DNA from: Ostrinia nubilalis
Taxonomy: Eukaryota; Arthropoda; Insecta; Lepidoptera; Crambidae
Assembly (NCBI RefSeq): GCF_963855985.1
Contig: NC_087104.1
Location: 8,866,001-8,930,000, forward strand
DNA length: 64,000 nt
Direction of reading: 5' to 3'
Part shown: positions 22,472 through 37,612 of the stretch, piece after piece
Layout of the letters: every line of letters begins with the position of its first letter
How positions within the stretch are numbered: position 1 is the stretch's first letter
Notes under the pieces: generated by a model
Seen by the model: the letters and a program-made list of their open reading frames with translations, nothing else
The model's database searches: none
Told to the model about the DNA's origin: nothing
Made by a program: the position numbers and the translations under genes

Positions 22472-25400
22472 TTTAAAATCTATCTTTCTGTCTGGTAAAT
22501 AGAGTAGGTAAGTAGATTTCCTTAAATTAACATGCAATAAGTAAAAAAACTCCAAAAAAAATCAGCGTGAGTTATTCCACCATACGATGAAACGAGTATC
22601 ACACAACCAACTTAAAATCACTGCAATTCGTATTCTTGAACCCCTGCAGGTTGTAATAAAACTGTACATTTAACTATTGACAGACCAAGTACCCTCTTCT
22701 CTAGTCTAGACTCAATTTGTTTTAGTACTTCTACATCCATCTTGTTTAACTATGGAAAAGGCGAATTGTTTATTTTTCACGAGTCTTCGTTTATTGTTTA
22801 TTACGTAGTACCTAGTTACTGAAGCTAAACATAGTTTACGAGTATTTCGGCAGAATATCACTAAGAGACCGTTTACAGTCAATAAACAAGATTATCCTAC
22901 TTATTTTAAAGTAAAAACTGTCTGTCTGTTACGTTTTCACACTTAACCCACATTACTAAATAATACGTTTAAACCATCATCGATCCAATTTTGGTTTTAG
23001 GTGACACACTTTTCGAGACAATCGCATGTAAGCATTTAGGCGGTTATCACACTGCGCCGCGCTCCGCCGCGGTACGCGGGACGACAGATTTAATCATTGT
23101 ATGCAAGTACCTCAGTTTGTATAGAAAACACGCGCGGCACTTCACACTGACAGTTCCGTCTGCTAGTGTCTCCAAGGATTTTGTGCGGTGTATCATACTT
23201 TAAATACTCACTCTTGTTTTTTTCCCCAGTCGATGAAGCACCTGATGTCATGCCCATGAGTGTCCAAGCAACTGCACTCAGGAGGATTTGATGAGTGCTA
23301 CTGACAACGCCACTCTTGTGGCGGAGTTTTGGGCTGACACTGTATAGGTTTGTTGTCGACACGAAAAGAAGAAGAATACTCACTCTGAAACAGTATGTTA
23401 TTAGGTACCGAAGCATTACCTTAATACCGACAATACGTAAAACAGACAATGAGCGTCCAAGTAGGTACACGATTCACAAAAATGAATTCGTATTTTACAG
23501 CGATTTTCCATTTGCCAACAAAATCCATTTAAATACTTTCAAAAGCCGCAACTCGAAAATTCCTTTCCGTCCCTTATTATGCCGTTTATTACAACAGAGT
23601 AAAAATCCCTTCCCGTCCCCACAATATCCTCTCTCACAATCGATCACTGGGGTCCTATTTCCGACCGAAGAGTGATCGCGAAAGAAAATTCAGATTTTTC
23701 GTGTACCTACGCTAATGCCCAGTTTTCGTACTATGGCAAGTATTAATGTTTTTAGGTCCTATCTTCTTTCTTTGTTCTTGTGTCCTACTTAATAGGCATT
23801 TGAACGGCTTAATCGGACCGACTTCTGAACGTGCTTTCTGAAGCACTAAATTTTCTTTAACTGGTAGCGGCTAAATATGTAATCCTTTCACCGATAGAAT
23901 AATTTACATAGTTTCTACTCTGTTCAATCACCTCTAGCCACTTTTTTTCTCGGAAGAGTTTCTTGAGATCTTCAGTGACTTACCAAGTTACAGTGGAATA
24001 AAGTCACGTATCAAAGAACGTTAATGCCTCGAGGGTATTCATTTATGATTAGGGGTATTATACATATAAGGAAAAAATTGTATGTATATTATTAGTTCCG
24101 TCTCAAAGAACTACCAATAGTTTTTATTACAAGCCGACCGACTTATTCCGTGTTTCCCCAACATACACTGAAATCAAATCCAATTCTATTGCATTTCAGC
24201 TTATTCAATTACTTATCGATGCACCGTGCCATATATTTGTGGCAATTTCTCCCAGTCAACCGTATATTATGTACATTTTAATAGGTAAGAGCCATTTAAT
24301 AATTAAATAAAAAACTGCCATAAAAGCTAGGGTTTGTTTAAAAAAAACCCTCCGAGCCTTATTCTCTCACTTATTTATTTTAATCTAAAGTTAGAGAGAA
24401 AATCAACACATCCCAACATCCCTTACAAAAGTAAACTTCCCACAATACCCTTCACAAATCGATCACTAGGGTCCGATTTCCGAAGAGTGATCGAACGAAG
24501 GATTTCAGGTGATTTTTCTCAGCAAAAGTTACGTGGGATGCTGCGGGGCGATTACGATGGACAATGACGTAATAGCGTTGATTCGTCACGGAATGAGATA
24601 GAAATATTGCGGGTAAAATTGGACAGTTGAAGGTCTTCCGATAGTCCGATAACAACGATGTTCTGTCCACCTCCACCTATCTGTAACTTGGATGTGTTTG
24701 AAACTCGAGTCAAAAGATTTAGGGAACAAAGACAGATAAGATGTTTATTTGGATCCTAATGACACATTAAATAAAACTTTAGAACATTTGAAGAATACTT
24801 GTCATTCTTTCTTCATACTATCTTTCAATATCTCAAACTTATTCTGTAGATATTATGTCCTCCACGTCTATTTGATTAAGATATTCGCCATTTTAATATT
24901 GTATTAAGATACGTCAAGAATCCGTCCTCGGATGCAGTAAGTGTATTACGCGCTCGTACATACTATCAACAGCACATTTTTGTTGAAAAATCGCTTCTAT
25001 CACAACTAAATAAGATGCCCCAGTTTTGAACTTCAGTCGTCTGTAAATGCATGTACATAGCAATTTCCCTAGTGCAATAAACTCCAGAAAACCCTTACTG
25101 TTGGATGTACAGATGGGAACGCGTCAAGCTAAGCACTGTAGGTTCTTATCTAATTGTAATAGATGTTATTTTGCTACAATAATGTATAGTCTGATGTGCT
25201 CTCGCCGTGTAGTCCCCGATAAAAGCAGTTTAACGTTTACGTCCATGTTGTGATGGGTAAAATACTCGCACCGTTTGCTATAAGGTAATGAATGGCTAAA
25301 CAACGTTTGATGCACAAAGCGTTTTTTTATTATATTCCATTAGCTTTATCGTTGATGGAACCAGCGAAGCACGAATGAATTAAATTTTCTCATGACGTCA

Positions 25401-25988
25401 CAGAAAGTGGAAAATGGAATGCATAAACGATAAAATCGATCTTATAACCTCCTCTTTAACAAGAACAAGAGCCGCCAAAACGTTAAACTTGTTTAGTGTC
25501 TTTTCCATTAAAGAGAGAATGAAATTTTTTATAAGTTATCAAATTACATTAGCAAAACTTAAATCTAAAAAAAATCGTAGTTCGGAGTGGGGTGGAGGGG
25601 TGGAGTTTCATAAAATTCGTTTTTAGTGAGCAACTGAGCACATACTTTCTAAAGGAACCCCCATGCAAAATTTTTAGTTTCTGAAATTTCGTGATGAGTG
25701 AGTGAGTCAGTCAGTCAATCAGTGTCCTTTCGCTTTTATAAATAAAGATTCATACACCCTCAATTTCATTTAACGTCAAAGTGAAACTGTGGTCTTGGCA
25801 CTAACCAGCATCGATCTTGCGACTCTCCTGAGGTGTTGTATGTGGAATAGTTCATAACTAAGCCGCTGGTCTCGTCGGTGTTCCTAAGAAACTTGTCTTT
25901 GTAAATTAGTCTAGATTTTGCTATGGGACTCATGTTGAAGATAGATGTGTACTGCAAGAACTGTGTACATTACTATCACTACTTAGTT
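22472..25988. other. Noncoding DNA with MITE-like and Helitron scraps
   Basis: A Helitron 5' scrap (CTGTCTGTCTGTTACG) lies at about 22910-22990. GC-rich ends GTTATCACACTGCGCCGCGC / GCGGCACTTCACACTGAC at 23044-23152 look like a small MITE. On the minus strand 23212-23340 has an acceptor-like and a GTGAGT donor-like edge but no recognisable protein. A reversed Helitron-type scrap with (GTCA)n is near 25680-25745. Nothing else stands out. Confidence 0.4.
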
Positions 25989-26156
25989 AATATAAAGTCG
26001 CTTAATTCGCTGTCTGTCTGTCCCTATGTATGCTTAAATCTTTAAAACTACGCAACGGATTTTGATGCGATGTTTTTTTAATAGATACTTAGAGAGATTC
26101 AAGAGGAAGTTTTTTGAGTATAATTGTACCTGCGCGAAGGAGGGGCGGGTTGCTAG
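25989..26156 (+). mobile_element. Degenerate non-autonomous Helitron
   Basis: Head GCTGTCTGTCTGTCCC, middle ACGCAACGGATTTTGATGCG and tail GGAGGGGCGGGTTGCTAG next to T. Confidence 0.65.
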
Positions 26157-26871
26157 TTACTTATTTTAGTTCAATAAGGGTTTATTTAGATTAAATGGTA
26201 AAGTTTCATTTAACTCGATATAATTTTTGTACTTATTATTATTTTATTTGACTGTAGGTAGGCTGTCAGAAACAGACAACGGTCATAATTTTCTTTCGCA
26301 AAATTTCATCTTTAATTATAGCTAAATTATTGTGTAATTAATTGTTCACAAAAGATTTAAAGGTCCTGCTCGTGTTAATATATTGCGTAATGAATTAATT
26401 ACAGCATGTGTTACAATGTCACGGTCCCGCGCCTGACATTGCCCTTTAAATTAATTAATGTTTAAGCTGCGAGGGTGTAAAACAGCTTTCAAGGAGCTTT
26501 TGACCACAGGAAAAAGGTTTAATTAAAATCTAGCACTAAAATTGCACGTACAAATGTTATATTTATGTTAAAGGATCTATATTTATTTAGGTATTCTGGT
26601 TTTTATTGTCATAAAAATCTTTGGTTCATTAAGAATTAGGTATTCTAAAACGAATACTAAAATTTTTTTGATTAGTATAATCTTGTTTCAAAAATAAATT
26701 TCAATCACCGCCTTTCTCTTATATTCTCAACAACTAGGTAACTGTTCTTTCCCTGGGTTTTCTGCGAGAAATCGATTCCTAGCGATAAGAGCGCCGTACC
26801 GTTTTAATTTTGTATTTCTTTTGTTTTGTCAGTTTCGTGTGCCGTTTCAATTTTTCATTTTTTTAATTTAA

Positions 26872-28568
26872 CGTAAATGCGCCTATTACCGCCAGTTTAA
26901 GCTGACTTCGGATAAACGTTAGAAAATTAGATATAAGACGTGGTGATAGAAAAGACACTTTAATTTATTTATAACAATGATGAAGTAATCTTTGAATTCA
27001 AGGAGTAACAATGAGTATTCAATGACACAATAATTAATAAAGAGCAATTTAATCTGAAAAAGCAGTTGTTTCTATTACCGACCTATCGACGAGGTGTGTT
27101 TCTATTAACGTTTTTTCTGTTTCTATTACCGACCGCTAAGAATATTGCTTTTCAATTGGGTATATTCCAAGAGGAACGGGTTCGATTCCCGCTCAGAGGC
27201 TCGGGAACCACTTGATTTTTTCAAGTTAAATTTGTTTTGCTTTTTAGTTTTAGTTAAATTTGTTATTTTTTTTTCTAGTTATTTTTTTTTATTATTAAAA
27301 GAGAAAAGGCACGCTTCTCGAAAATAAATAAATAATCAAGCAGAAATAGTAGAATAATAAATTCCTCAATTATACTTGATTACGCGATACCCGGTCTTCT
27401 ACTGAGTAGTGGGGGTCATTATTTAAACTATATTTGAGTTTTAATAAAAAATAATTTCCATTTAATATTTTATTTTTATTTTTAATTTGACTATAATTTT
27501 TAATTCGTTTTTGACTGTTGATTTTAATTGTGTGTAATTGTGTATTTTAATTTAAACTATGGACAATTGGACACTGTCTGTATAATTATTTTTTTATTAA
27601 TCCAAAAGATCTTATAAAGTTACATAGTAGTTGTGATAACGCATGAATGGTTTGGTGTCATGTCATAAATGTTAGTTATATACAAAATACAGGCTTATAA
27701 GTCTTCGCAGGTGGCGTTATAGTTATGAGGCGGTAATAGAATTAAGTATGAATATTACTTTATTCTATTACCGACCGTAAAAAAAAACAGTAACCCGCTA
27801 AAATACCTACTTTAATGAAGACGTGATCAGTGAAGTATCATTTCTATTAGGTTTTATTTTATATCAAACAGGTACTAATTAGAATTTAACAGGTTTTTAT
27901 AAAATTTATTGTCATACATTATTAGAGATATTCTTTAATGTTCATTGCAGTTTTATGCCAAACCTATGACAATTAACGTATGGCGTTAATTGATTTAATC
28001 ATGTGAAATATTCTTATGAATCGATCAAGACAACAAAGTAGAGGTTAAATGCGTAATTAAAGATATAAATACTAAAATAAAAAACTTAATCAAAATTCTA
28101 ACAACGCCATGGGTCGTTATTAGGAACCAAATTATGAAAAGTGTTTCTATTACCGCCCTTATTTAAAATTGTATTTAAGTCACAAAAATACAGCGAGAGG
28201 GCTATATTGGGGGTTTATTAAGGAAACTAAAGTACGAATTAATATTGTCATGCAAAAACATGTTAGTATACTCATTTTAAATGTGTTAAAATCGCTAATT
28301 AATAACAAGGTGCACCTTAAGTAGCTGGGAGCGCGTCAGTATGAAAAGTGCGTCCGTTGCGGGCGCGTCCCATTTAATGTCAAATAACTCCGTTTACTGG
28401 TTATTTACGAACACAAACTTTAATCGTTTTGATAGTTAATAAACATATCTAGATATTTTTTAGGTAACGTGTTTTCTGGAACCTGTTATTATGTCTTTTA
28501 TGAAAGAAAGAAAAATAGGGCGGTAATAGGATACAAATTTTGGGGGGTCGTTAATAGGCGCACTTACG
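26872..28568. mobile_element. TTAA-flanked 1697-bp element with reiterated TCTATTACCG motif
   Basis: The ends CGTAAATGCGCCTATTACCG and CGTTAATAGGCGCACTTACG are imperfect inverted repeats, each abutting TTAA (26868-26871 and 28569-28572), the target of piggyBac-type elements. Inside, TTTCTATTACCG(A/C)CC and close variants occur about ten times in both orientations (near 26882, 27069, 27098, 27119, 27728, 27761, 27840, 28144, 28519, 28549). No transposase frame. A tRNA-like B box lies at 27176-27190. The TIRs do not begin with the usual piggyBac CCC, so the superfamily is inferred only from TTAA. Confidence 0.8.
27160..27220 (+). repeat. tRNA-derived fragment (B box)
   Basis: CGGGTTCGATTCCCG is a perfect Pol III B box with a T-stem, embedded in the TTAA element. 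No matching A box or acceptor stem, so a SINE or tRNA relic rather than a tRNA gene. Confidence 0.45.
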
Positions 28569-28572
28569 TTAA

Positions 28573-30029
28573 TTGACCCTTTTATGTAAAGAGCATATAG
28601 ATAAAGAGTATATTCAATCCTATCATCAAATGCTGTACATACTCATATTTACCCCGGTTGAAGTTGCAAATATGTGCTTGAAAATATTCTCTCTTCATAC
28701 ATCAATGATGTGAGTGTCGTTCGCCAGATATTTTTCCCCGTCGGTCCGCGGAAAATTTCATTTCTTGTTGAGCCAGCGGGTTATGCTAGGGCATAACCTC
28801 GAAATTCAATAAAACGCGATAAGTTTAAGATGTTTGCTTGGATGATCGACTTTTATCGAATATATGTTCCTAATATGATCATAAAAGGTTAAGATTTTAT
28901 TTTTGTTCATTATTTTGGTAATAACTTTTATATGCACCTTAATTATTAAGGCGAGAATCAATATTTTGCGCTAACTTAGTTTTATAGTCAATACCGATCG
29001 TAAAAAATCCATTGAATCAAACATTATATTTTAAAGTCAATCCAATTAGAAAGAAGTCATAGGCATCATCGATGGTAAAATTAGCTCACCACACCAAGCT
29101 TTCCCACAGTATCTTAGGTTACCATTCAAACACATTTTTAATCCCTAATAGCTAGAGATAGCACAAAAATTAACCTGAAACAAGTGACATCTAGATTCTA
29201 AAATTCCTTCAATTTTAAACCTTTTAAAAGTTTAAGTTGGAGCGTCCATATCTTGATAGTTACTCGCAGACAATAACTAACGATGGGGTATCAGCGCGGG
29301 TCACGTCGGCGTCGTGACGGATGGACATTTATACCTTGAAGATTATGAGAATTCAAGGGTTTTACAGTTTGTTCTTGAATAGAAAATATCTCATTAAAAG
29401 TACTTGGCACAATACACCGGAATCTAAATTATTACTTGTTCTTTGCGCGATTCAATTTCCTTTGCCTTTTAACGTTCAGTCAGAATTTAATTACATACTT
29501 TATAGGCACAAAAGGCCCGGATACAATTTTTTCTAAAGTTTTTACCTACCCAGTTTGAACATTTCATAATTAATTAACATCAGCATAATTAAAAAGGTCG
29601 TTCAATTCGCTGCAAGGCAAATTCACTTTTATATCCTGCGGTTGACTACGCTGCGAGCCATTTTATAAACTATTTTCCAATACTTCATTTTGCGTAAAAC
29701 TAGTATATTTTCATTTGAATCATAAACTTTATGTGAAATAATAGCAATATTACACATAATCGTATATTAAGTTGAATGTGATCAAACGGCTATGGTGGGT
29801 TATTTCATTGCTACTATAGATAAGCCAGAAAAGTACATGAAACAGGTAGATTAGATACACTGAGATTTTTTACTGTAACATTTTACACTCACTCTCTCAT
29901 GTCATGTCCTAAATGTAGGTAAGAAAGATGGCTACACAGATTTTAAATGTAGAATATTCTGACTGAAATTGACATATAAATAATATAAACTTTCAGACCT
30001 CCGCTTTTACTTACCCTACTTGTGGGCTA
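28573..30029. other. Noncoding DNA, nothing recognised
   Basis: AT-rich, with no gene or bounded element seen. Confidence 0.4.
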
Positions 30030-30140
30030 GCAGACAAGGCGAATTTCAGTTGGCCGATAGTTGGGCCCGATTCTAATTTGTATGAAGAATCGGCCGATTA
30101 TATTATTGGCCAGCTAAAATTCGGTGGTTTGCGCCTAAGG
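30030..30140. mobile_element. Relic of the GAGTAGGCGCACACC MITE family
   Basis: Shares GTTGGCCGATAGTTGGGCCC, GTATGAAGAATCGGCC and a degraded GGTTTGCGCCTA end with 38337-38512 and 44191-44368. Strongly eroded. Confidence 0.6.
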
Positions 30141-30815
30141 CTAAGTCAAATTGGGCTTGGCCTTGATAACAATCTCATCCGAGGGATACCTACAGATGCG
30201 AAATATTCTCCCATTACAACCCTTTTTTCTAAACCATAACTTGGAAATGACTGGTTATGAAGATTTGATGATGAAAGGATATTTTTAAGTTAGTTGCGTA
30301 GGTATAAAGTTGAGAACTGTAGGTAGGTACAATTATTATTTCTAGAATACATATTTTAACTGGCTGTTCTCGTCGAGTTGTAACTTTATAGAACCACACG
30401 GCTGATTGATCACACTAACGACCCTCTGACCGGTATTATACCTCCAGTGTATGATGGAGGGCCTTGGGACAAATCCCATAGTCATCGTAGATCTGAAGAG
30501 TATAGATTTTAGATTGTCATTTCTTTGAGATGAAGTAAATTGCGACATATTTTTCCAGATGAAATGTTATTATAAATTTATTGACTTCTCAGAAGAAAAA
30601 ACTTCCTAAGATATAATAAAAGCAATCTATCCACATGACGCTGCAACGTTGCCCATCCATATCGCCCAACATTTTGATAGATGGATCTCTGAAAGCGAGC
30701 GCATTTCATACCTTAACCTATATCTCTATGTAACTTTATATCGGACATAATTGTTGAACTTCATATTTAAATCAATTATTCGTTTCATTTGCCCCATGAG
30801 CAACATTTTCAGTAA

Positions 30816-30970
30816 TTTACGCCCGTATTCACAAACATTACTATGTGGTCTCACAGTGCTCGTGGACGCACAGGTTTACACACGAGCCAATAACAAAGCT
30901 CTATTCAACACTGTGAGTTCGAATTGCAGCGTCACTTAGCAAGCATCGTTTGTGAATATGGGCCGTAAAA
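30816..30970. mobile_element. MITE, family CGTATTCACAAAC
   Basis: Ends TTTACGCCCGTATTCACAAA and GTTTGTGAATATGGGCCGTA; inverted copy of the element at 18603-18751. Confidence 0.7.
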
Positions 30971-32654
<1,684 letters not shown>

Positions 32655-32671
32655 TTAGGTATATAAATGTA

Positions 32672-32880
32672 CTAGCGGCCGCCCGCGACTTCGTACGCGT
32701 GGATCCCGTTTTACCTCCTCAGGGGTGGTTTCGTAAAATCTTTCTTAGCGGATGCCTACGTCATAACATCTACCTGCATGCTAAATTTCAGCCTGATCCG
32801 ACCAGTGGTTTGGGCTGTGAGTTGATAGAATCACTATGTCAGTCAGTCAGTCAGTCAGTCACCTTTGAGTATAGATTTAG
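32672..32880 (-). mobile_element. Non-autonomous Helitron, inverted neighbour
   Basis: It begins with CTAGCGGCCGCCCGCGACTT and runs through CATGCTAAATTTCAGCCTGA to a (GTCA)n stretch and TATAGATTTAG. With the preceding copy it forms a hairpin of about 40-bp arms at 32614-32711. Confidence 0.8.
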
Positions 32881-33599
32881 ATACCTAATACTGAGAAACT
32901 TTTGATATGACCAAACAGTATTTAAAACCAGTCTCAAAGCTTTAGCAGCGAACTTTCATGTCGACATATTTAAAACCTTTTTGCAATACTGAAAATCTGT
33001 TTGTGTCGTTTAATGTAATGTTTTAAAGGATCAAAAACTAGGTTTTCTATTTTTATTGTTCCTGCTGCTGGTAACTATTAAATATCATGCAGTTAACTAG
33101 TAAAAAATACATTATGATACATTTATCAAAACACACAACAAGAAATTATAAAGAAAGGGTAATTTCATCACCTCTAAGCGACAAGCTTTCATCCTTCTCC
33201 ATTCCAAAATTCATCAGCATTGTCACAGTTACCTTAACCCAAAACACTATAGAGACACTACCACCACAATAAACAGTATAGTTATTAAATACCGTTATCG
33301 GTAACTGCGCCAGGCTAGTTACCATTATTATATGCATCCCCTATTCAGGCTCCCTTTGTCATTTACGTGTACGTAGCCGAAGCGTAAAACAATTAACGGT
33401 CTATACACGTCTGGTATTAACTGGTTTGTAGGGTAGATACCCCGTTTGTGGTGCGCCTTTTTTGGCTAAGGTTGAAATGGGTGACAAAAATACTGTAAAA
33501 TGAAAATTGATTCCATAAATAAATGAAAATGTGATTTTTATTGTAATAATAATGTAATTTTTTAATGTTTGGTATAATTTATTCAATGAAACCAAAAAT

Positions 33600-33740
33600 G
33601 ATGAAGATAGTTATTATCATTTCAGCCACAGGACGTGCACTGTTAAACATAGATATCTTCCAATTATTTCCAAATTGGCCGGTTGATAGTGGCCTGCATC
33701 CAGTGCATTCCTGCAACATTTATGAGGTACCTTATGGGTG
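33600..33740 (-). pseudogene. LINE reverse transcriptase C-terminal relic
   Basis: The minus strand reads VAGMHWMQATINRPIWK, the degraded form of the terminal block of RTE-type LINE proteins. On the plus strand this is the ATTTCAGCCACAGGACGTGC repeat signature. Confidence 0.65.
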
Positions 33741-35107
33741 TGCACAAAAACGGTGTAAAGATAGCCAAAAATTGTACTTTTACTCTACACACAGCTCGAT
33801 GCGAGGTGAATAATTGTCGTGGTTTGCCGGGCAGTACGCGGAATATTCGGCTAAACACATTATCCTAAATGGCTAGTAGAGTATGAAACCTACTAGCTGC
33901 GATTAAATTATTGGGACATTAAAACGTAATTAGCTCTCAAATATTGGTGTTATTTGTCGGCATGATTAATAATGCAGTCTAAATATTGTGTGTTTATTGG
34001 TACTGCGTCTTCTACATATAATCACAATGTACGTGCACAATCAAACTGTAGGGTAAAATAGCACTTTATGACAACAGACTACAAACGATGCCACTGTGTT
34101 TAGTCAAATGTATCGAGAAGAAGTAGTATACCTAATACTTAGAAAGGTAATTACTGACCCAAATACCGAGTCATCATAAGTTTTCTCTTTCTCACCACGG
34201 ACAATTTTTATTCGCACTTTTGCAGAATTAGAAATGACACTGACTAACGAGCTAAAAAAAACGTCGTAAAAAAATCAAAATATACAAAACGTTAAAAATA
34301 TGCGGTGATGCGAAGCTAATGTACAAAAAAAACTGCGATTATAAGCCACTAATCACCACAAAATATGACGTCCGCTTCACAAATAAAAACTGTCTACGAC
34401 GTAGCGCCGTAGTCTCTCGTAGCGTTACACACTACGCACGGAGCTTTTCGTAGCAAGTAGCAGCTTATTATCGTAGCCAGCTGACGGCGGTCCGAAACAT
34501 GCAAAAGAAGGCCTACACCCTTGGGAGTTGGGATGTGCGGCGCCTTTTCATGAAAATAGTCCACGTTTTATAATGAAAGTAGAGCTTAGTCGATTGCGAC
34601 AAACCGTAGCATCATGCAGGTAAGACTATTAATAAAATAATTATGACCTGCTTTTGTTTAGTGTGCCCACACTGCTGTTTTTTGTTTAGTGTGTCCACGC
34701 AATAATAGAGACTTTGTACTGATGTACTTATTTTTTTAATTTGAACCAGCTTTTGACCGCGGTTCGCCCTATAAAATGAGCATTTAAATAAATAAATATT
34801 TGAAAGTCAAGTCGAAAGCCTTAGAGGGTTTTCGAATTTTTCGTTGACTAACACTAATGGTCAAGTCAATATTCCACCCATTATCAAAATTCCATCCACT
34901 AAAAGTTAGCTTTGAATAAATGTGTATAATTCAAATGAATAAAGGCATTCAAATATTTAATCACAAAATGTTTCCATAAGTTTCGGCATTCAAATATTGA
35001 TGGATCACAAATCGAAACTGATACTCCTATTAAAATAAAACGAATTCGTTTCATAACTGTAAATTAATTTTGTAGAATTACCGGGATCTTACTATCGTTT
35101 TGTGAGC
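33741..35107. other. Noncoding DNA, nothing recognised
   Basis: A cluster of CGTAG words at 34395-34480 (for example CTACGACGTAGCGCCGTAGT) is the only local irregularity. Confidence 0.35.
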
Positions 35108-35112
35108 AACTA

Positions 35113-35732
35113 TACTTATAATAAATCTGTAGAGAGGTCAATTCTGTACATGAAATATATTTTCAAAATAACTATCAGGGGGTGATCAGTGATCGATACT
35201 GATGCCAAAAATGCAATCAGTAAAATTTTTGTCTGTCTGTCTGTATGTTTTTAACGAAACATGGTACAATTATTCTTTATACTCCTGGGCAGGTTATAGT
35301 ATACTTAGGAGCAGAGTAGTGAAGGTAAATTTTGGGAAAACGGGAGAAGTTACTTCATTTTTTAAAATGACTGACTGACATATCAACGCACAGGCTAAAC
35401 GGCTAAACGCAGGCACTTTAAATTTGGAAGGGACGTAGCTTAGGTACCGTAGAGGTGCACTAAGAAAGGAATTCCCGAAATTCCCACGGGAACGGGAATT
35501 AGCGGGAAAATACTTATGTATGAAAAATCTAAACCGCTTAAGTTAGACGCTTGAAATTTGGCATGCAGGTACCTTAGTAAACTTAAAGCTTAGTTACAAC
35601 AGGATATTGCAAAATTCCCACGGGAACGGGAGTTAGCGGGAAAAAAACATTTGTATGAAAAAATCTAAACCGCGTAAATAGATGAAGGGGGTAAACGGGA
35701 TCCACGCGTACGAAGACGCGGGCGGCCGCTAG
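35113..35732 (+). mobile_element. Non-autonomous Helitron, ~620 bp
   Basis: It contains two internal near-repeats of 'cccacgggaacggga' followed by a TAGCGGGAAAA block and 'TGAAAAA(A)TCTAAACCGC', and ends GACGCGGGCGGCCGCTAG next to T. An inverted, shorter relative is at 40962-41460. Confidence 0.8.
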
Positions 35733-37504
35733 TATTAAAATAAGTTTCTTGACGAGTTCATTATCTTAGTTTGATGATAAGATTGGTTACCTTATCCAAT
35801 ATACTATTTTGTTTTATTTATATAATTAATACGCACTGCACCCACTTAGATATACTCGTTATTTACCCTACAGTTGGAATGAGGTCTGTGCATCGTTTTT
35901 CATTATTTTCAAGAAGTGGGCATGACTAAAAAATCATCGAACACAAATGGCATCTTACTTTTAATATAAAAAATATTAATCTTCCAAGTGTAAGTTGTGA
36001 CGTGTCAAAGCTTTGACCAATTTAGTCTATTTTTAGTCTTGCAACTCACGAAGGCGAGTGAGCTATACTTGTGTGTGTACGTGTATATGCACACAATGAT
36101 AGTGTAATGCCACGGTAATGCCACAGGTAGGTAATGCCTATCAAAACTTTTGAAAAACGAACTTTTGAGCGAGCCACCACACATGTAAAGCTCACTCGAA
36201 TAAAACAAAATTAATTTTAGCATTCGTAGTAAGGGCAACACCTTGCCTTATTAATATTCCTGGCCCTCACAAATCCCTGGGTCTGTTCCTCGGTTTAGCC
36301 CAGAGGATTCGCGTAAGCCGTCAGCCAATTAATTACAGCATTTCAATATACCATAGGAAGGTATGCTATTTAGACTAAATATTTACAAATAAAAAATATG
36401 TCCAAACAACGCGACATGGTGCCCAGAATGCTGGCTGCATTTCCGCGCTGAATGGCCAAACTGATTCGTTGGCCAAGAAATGCGCCAGCTCTCCCATCAC
36501 TTGTACAGCCGCTTGGCTAATTCCATAGGAAGGTAGTTATTAATTTAAACCATAATATTGTAGCCCGCTTTGTGTGCCCCCACTTCAGTGTGGACAATGC
36601 AGGCTTGAATCCTGATTGTTTGCGATAAGGAAAGTAATTATGTGCTTCCGTGGGCACATTGTATGACATATTGGCCTTATCATGCCTTGCAGTTAGGATT
36701 AGCTTAGTTAGTTTAACTTTGGATGAGGAAAATGTTATATCATTGTCGTTAGTATTAGCACAGAAAAAATACACTAGTGGAAGAAATCGGGTGGTATTGA
36801 CCACTTTTGAAAAACTAGAAAATCAATGTTTTTAATCAGCTATAACTGGTGTTCATGCTATGACTATAAAACCAGCCATAGTGCGGCCATGACAACCTGT
36901 CCCGCAGCTGACAAAAACATTCCAGCAATGTCCCGCTTGTCAGCTAGCGAATTGTGTGTTGTTTCAACGAACACGAATTTATAGTCTGTAAATGTATAGG
37001 TGTGAGATACATAAAGTTACAGAGATGTACCTAAATCTACTTGTTTTAAATATTAATATAATGTACACTGTACAATTATTACGCTCTACCAGTAACGGTA
37101 ATCATAATATTAATACGAGCAAGTAATTTATCTTATAACATTATTGCTATTCTTAATCCTAAGAAAACTAAAGGGGTTTATTATAATTATGCTTTTATAA
37201 TGTATCCATAATTATACAACATAGAGCTATTACAAAATATTACAAATTACCTACAAATATTAATTTAATGATGATTAAAACTCATGTATAGTGTAGGTAG
37301 GTACCGGTAGGTTACCACCAATTAGAGTTAAATGATGAACCTTATCTAAGGTTATTACTAATATCTATTAGGCGAGCTTACATTAGTACCTAGATTATTT
37401 GTTTAAAAGCCTACCTACATTCTCTTTACCCACAAAAAAATACTAAAACCTCACCGTTTTGGAAGCACATAAATAACAAAAAAAAAAACAAGCTAACCAT
37501 CCGC
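35733..37504. other. Noncoding DNA, nothing firmly recognised
   Basis: A higher-GC block at about 36410-36530 (GCTGCATTTCCGCGCTGAAT; CGTTGGCCAAGAAATGCGCC) looks like an old repeat of unknown class. Confidence 0.35.
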
Positions 37505-37612
37505 TAGCAAATTTCATCAAAATGGGTTCAGTGGTTTAGGTGTGAAAGCAAGACAGACAGACAGACAGAGTTACTTTCGCATTTATAATATTAGTATAGA
37601 GTATAGATAGAC
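37505..37612 (-). mobile_element. Helitron 5'-end fragment
   Basis: Contains CATCAAAATGGGTTCAGTGG, (GACA)n and TTCGCATTTATAATATTAGT, the reverse of a Helitron head. Confidence 0.65.
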
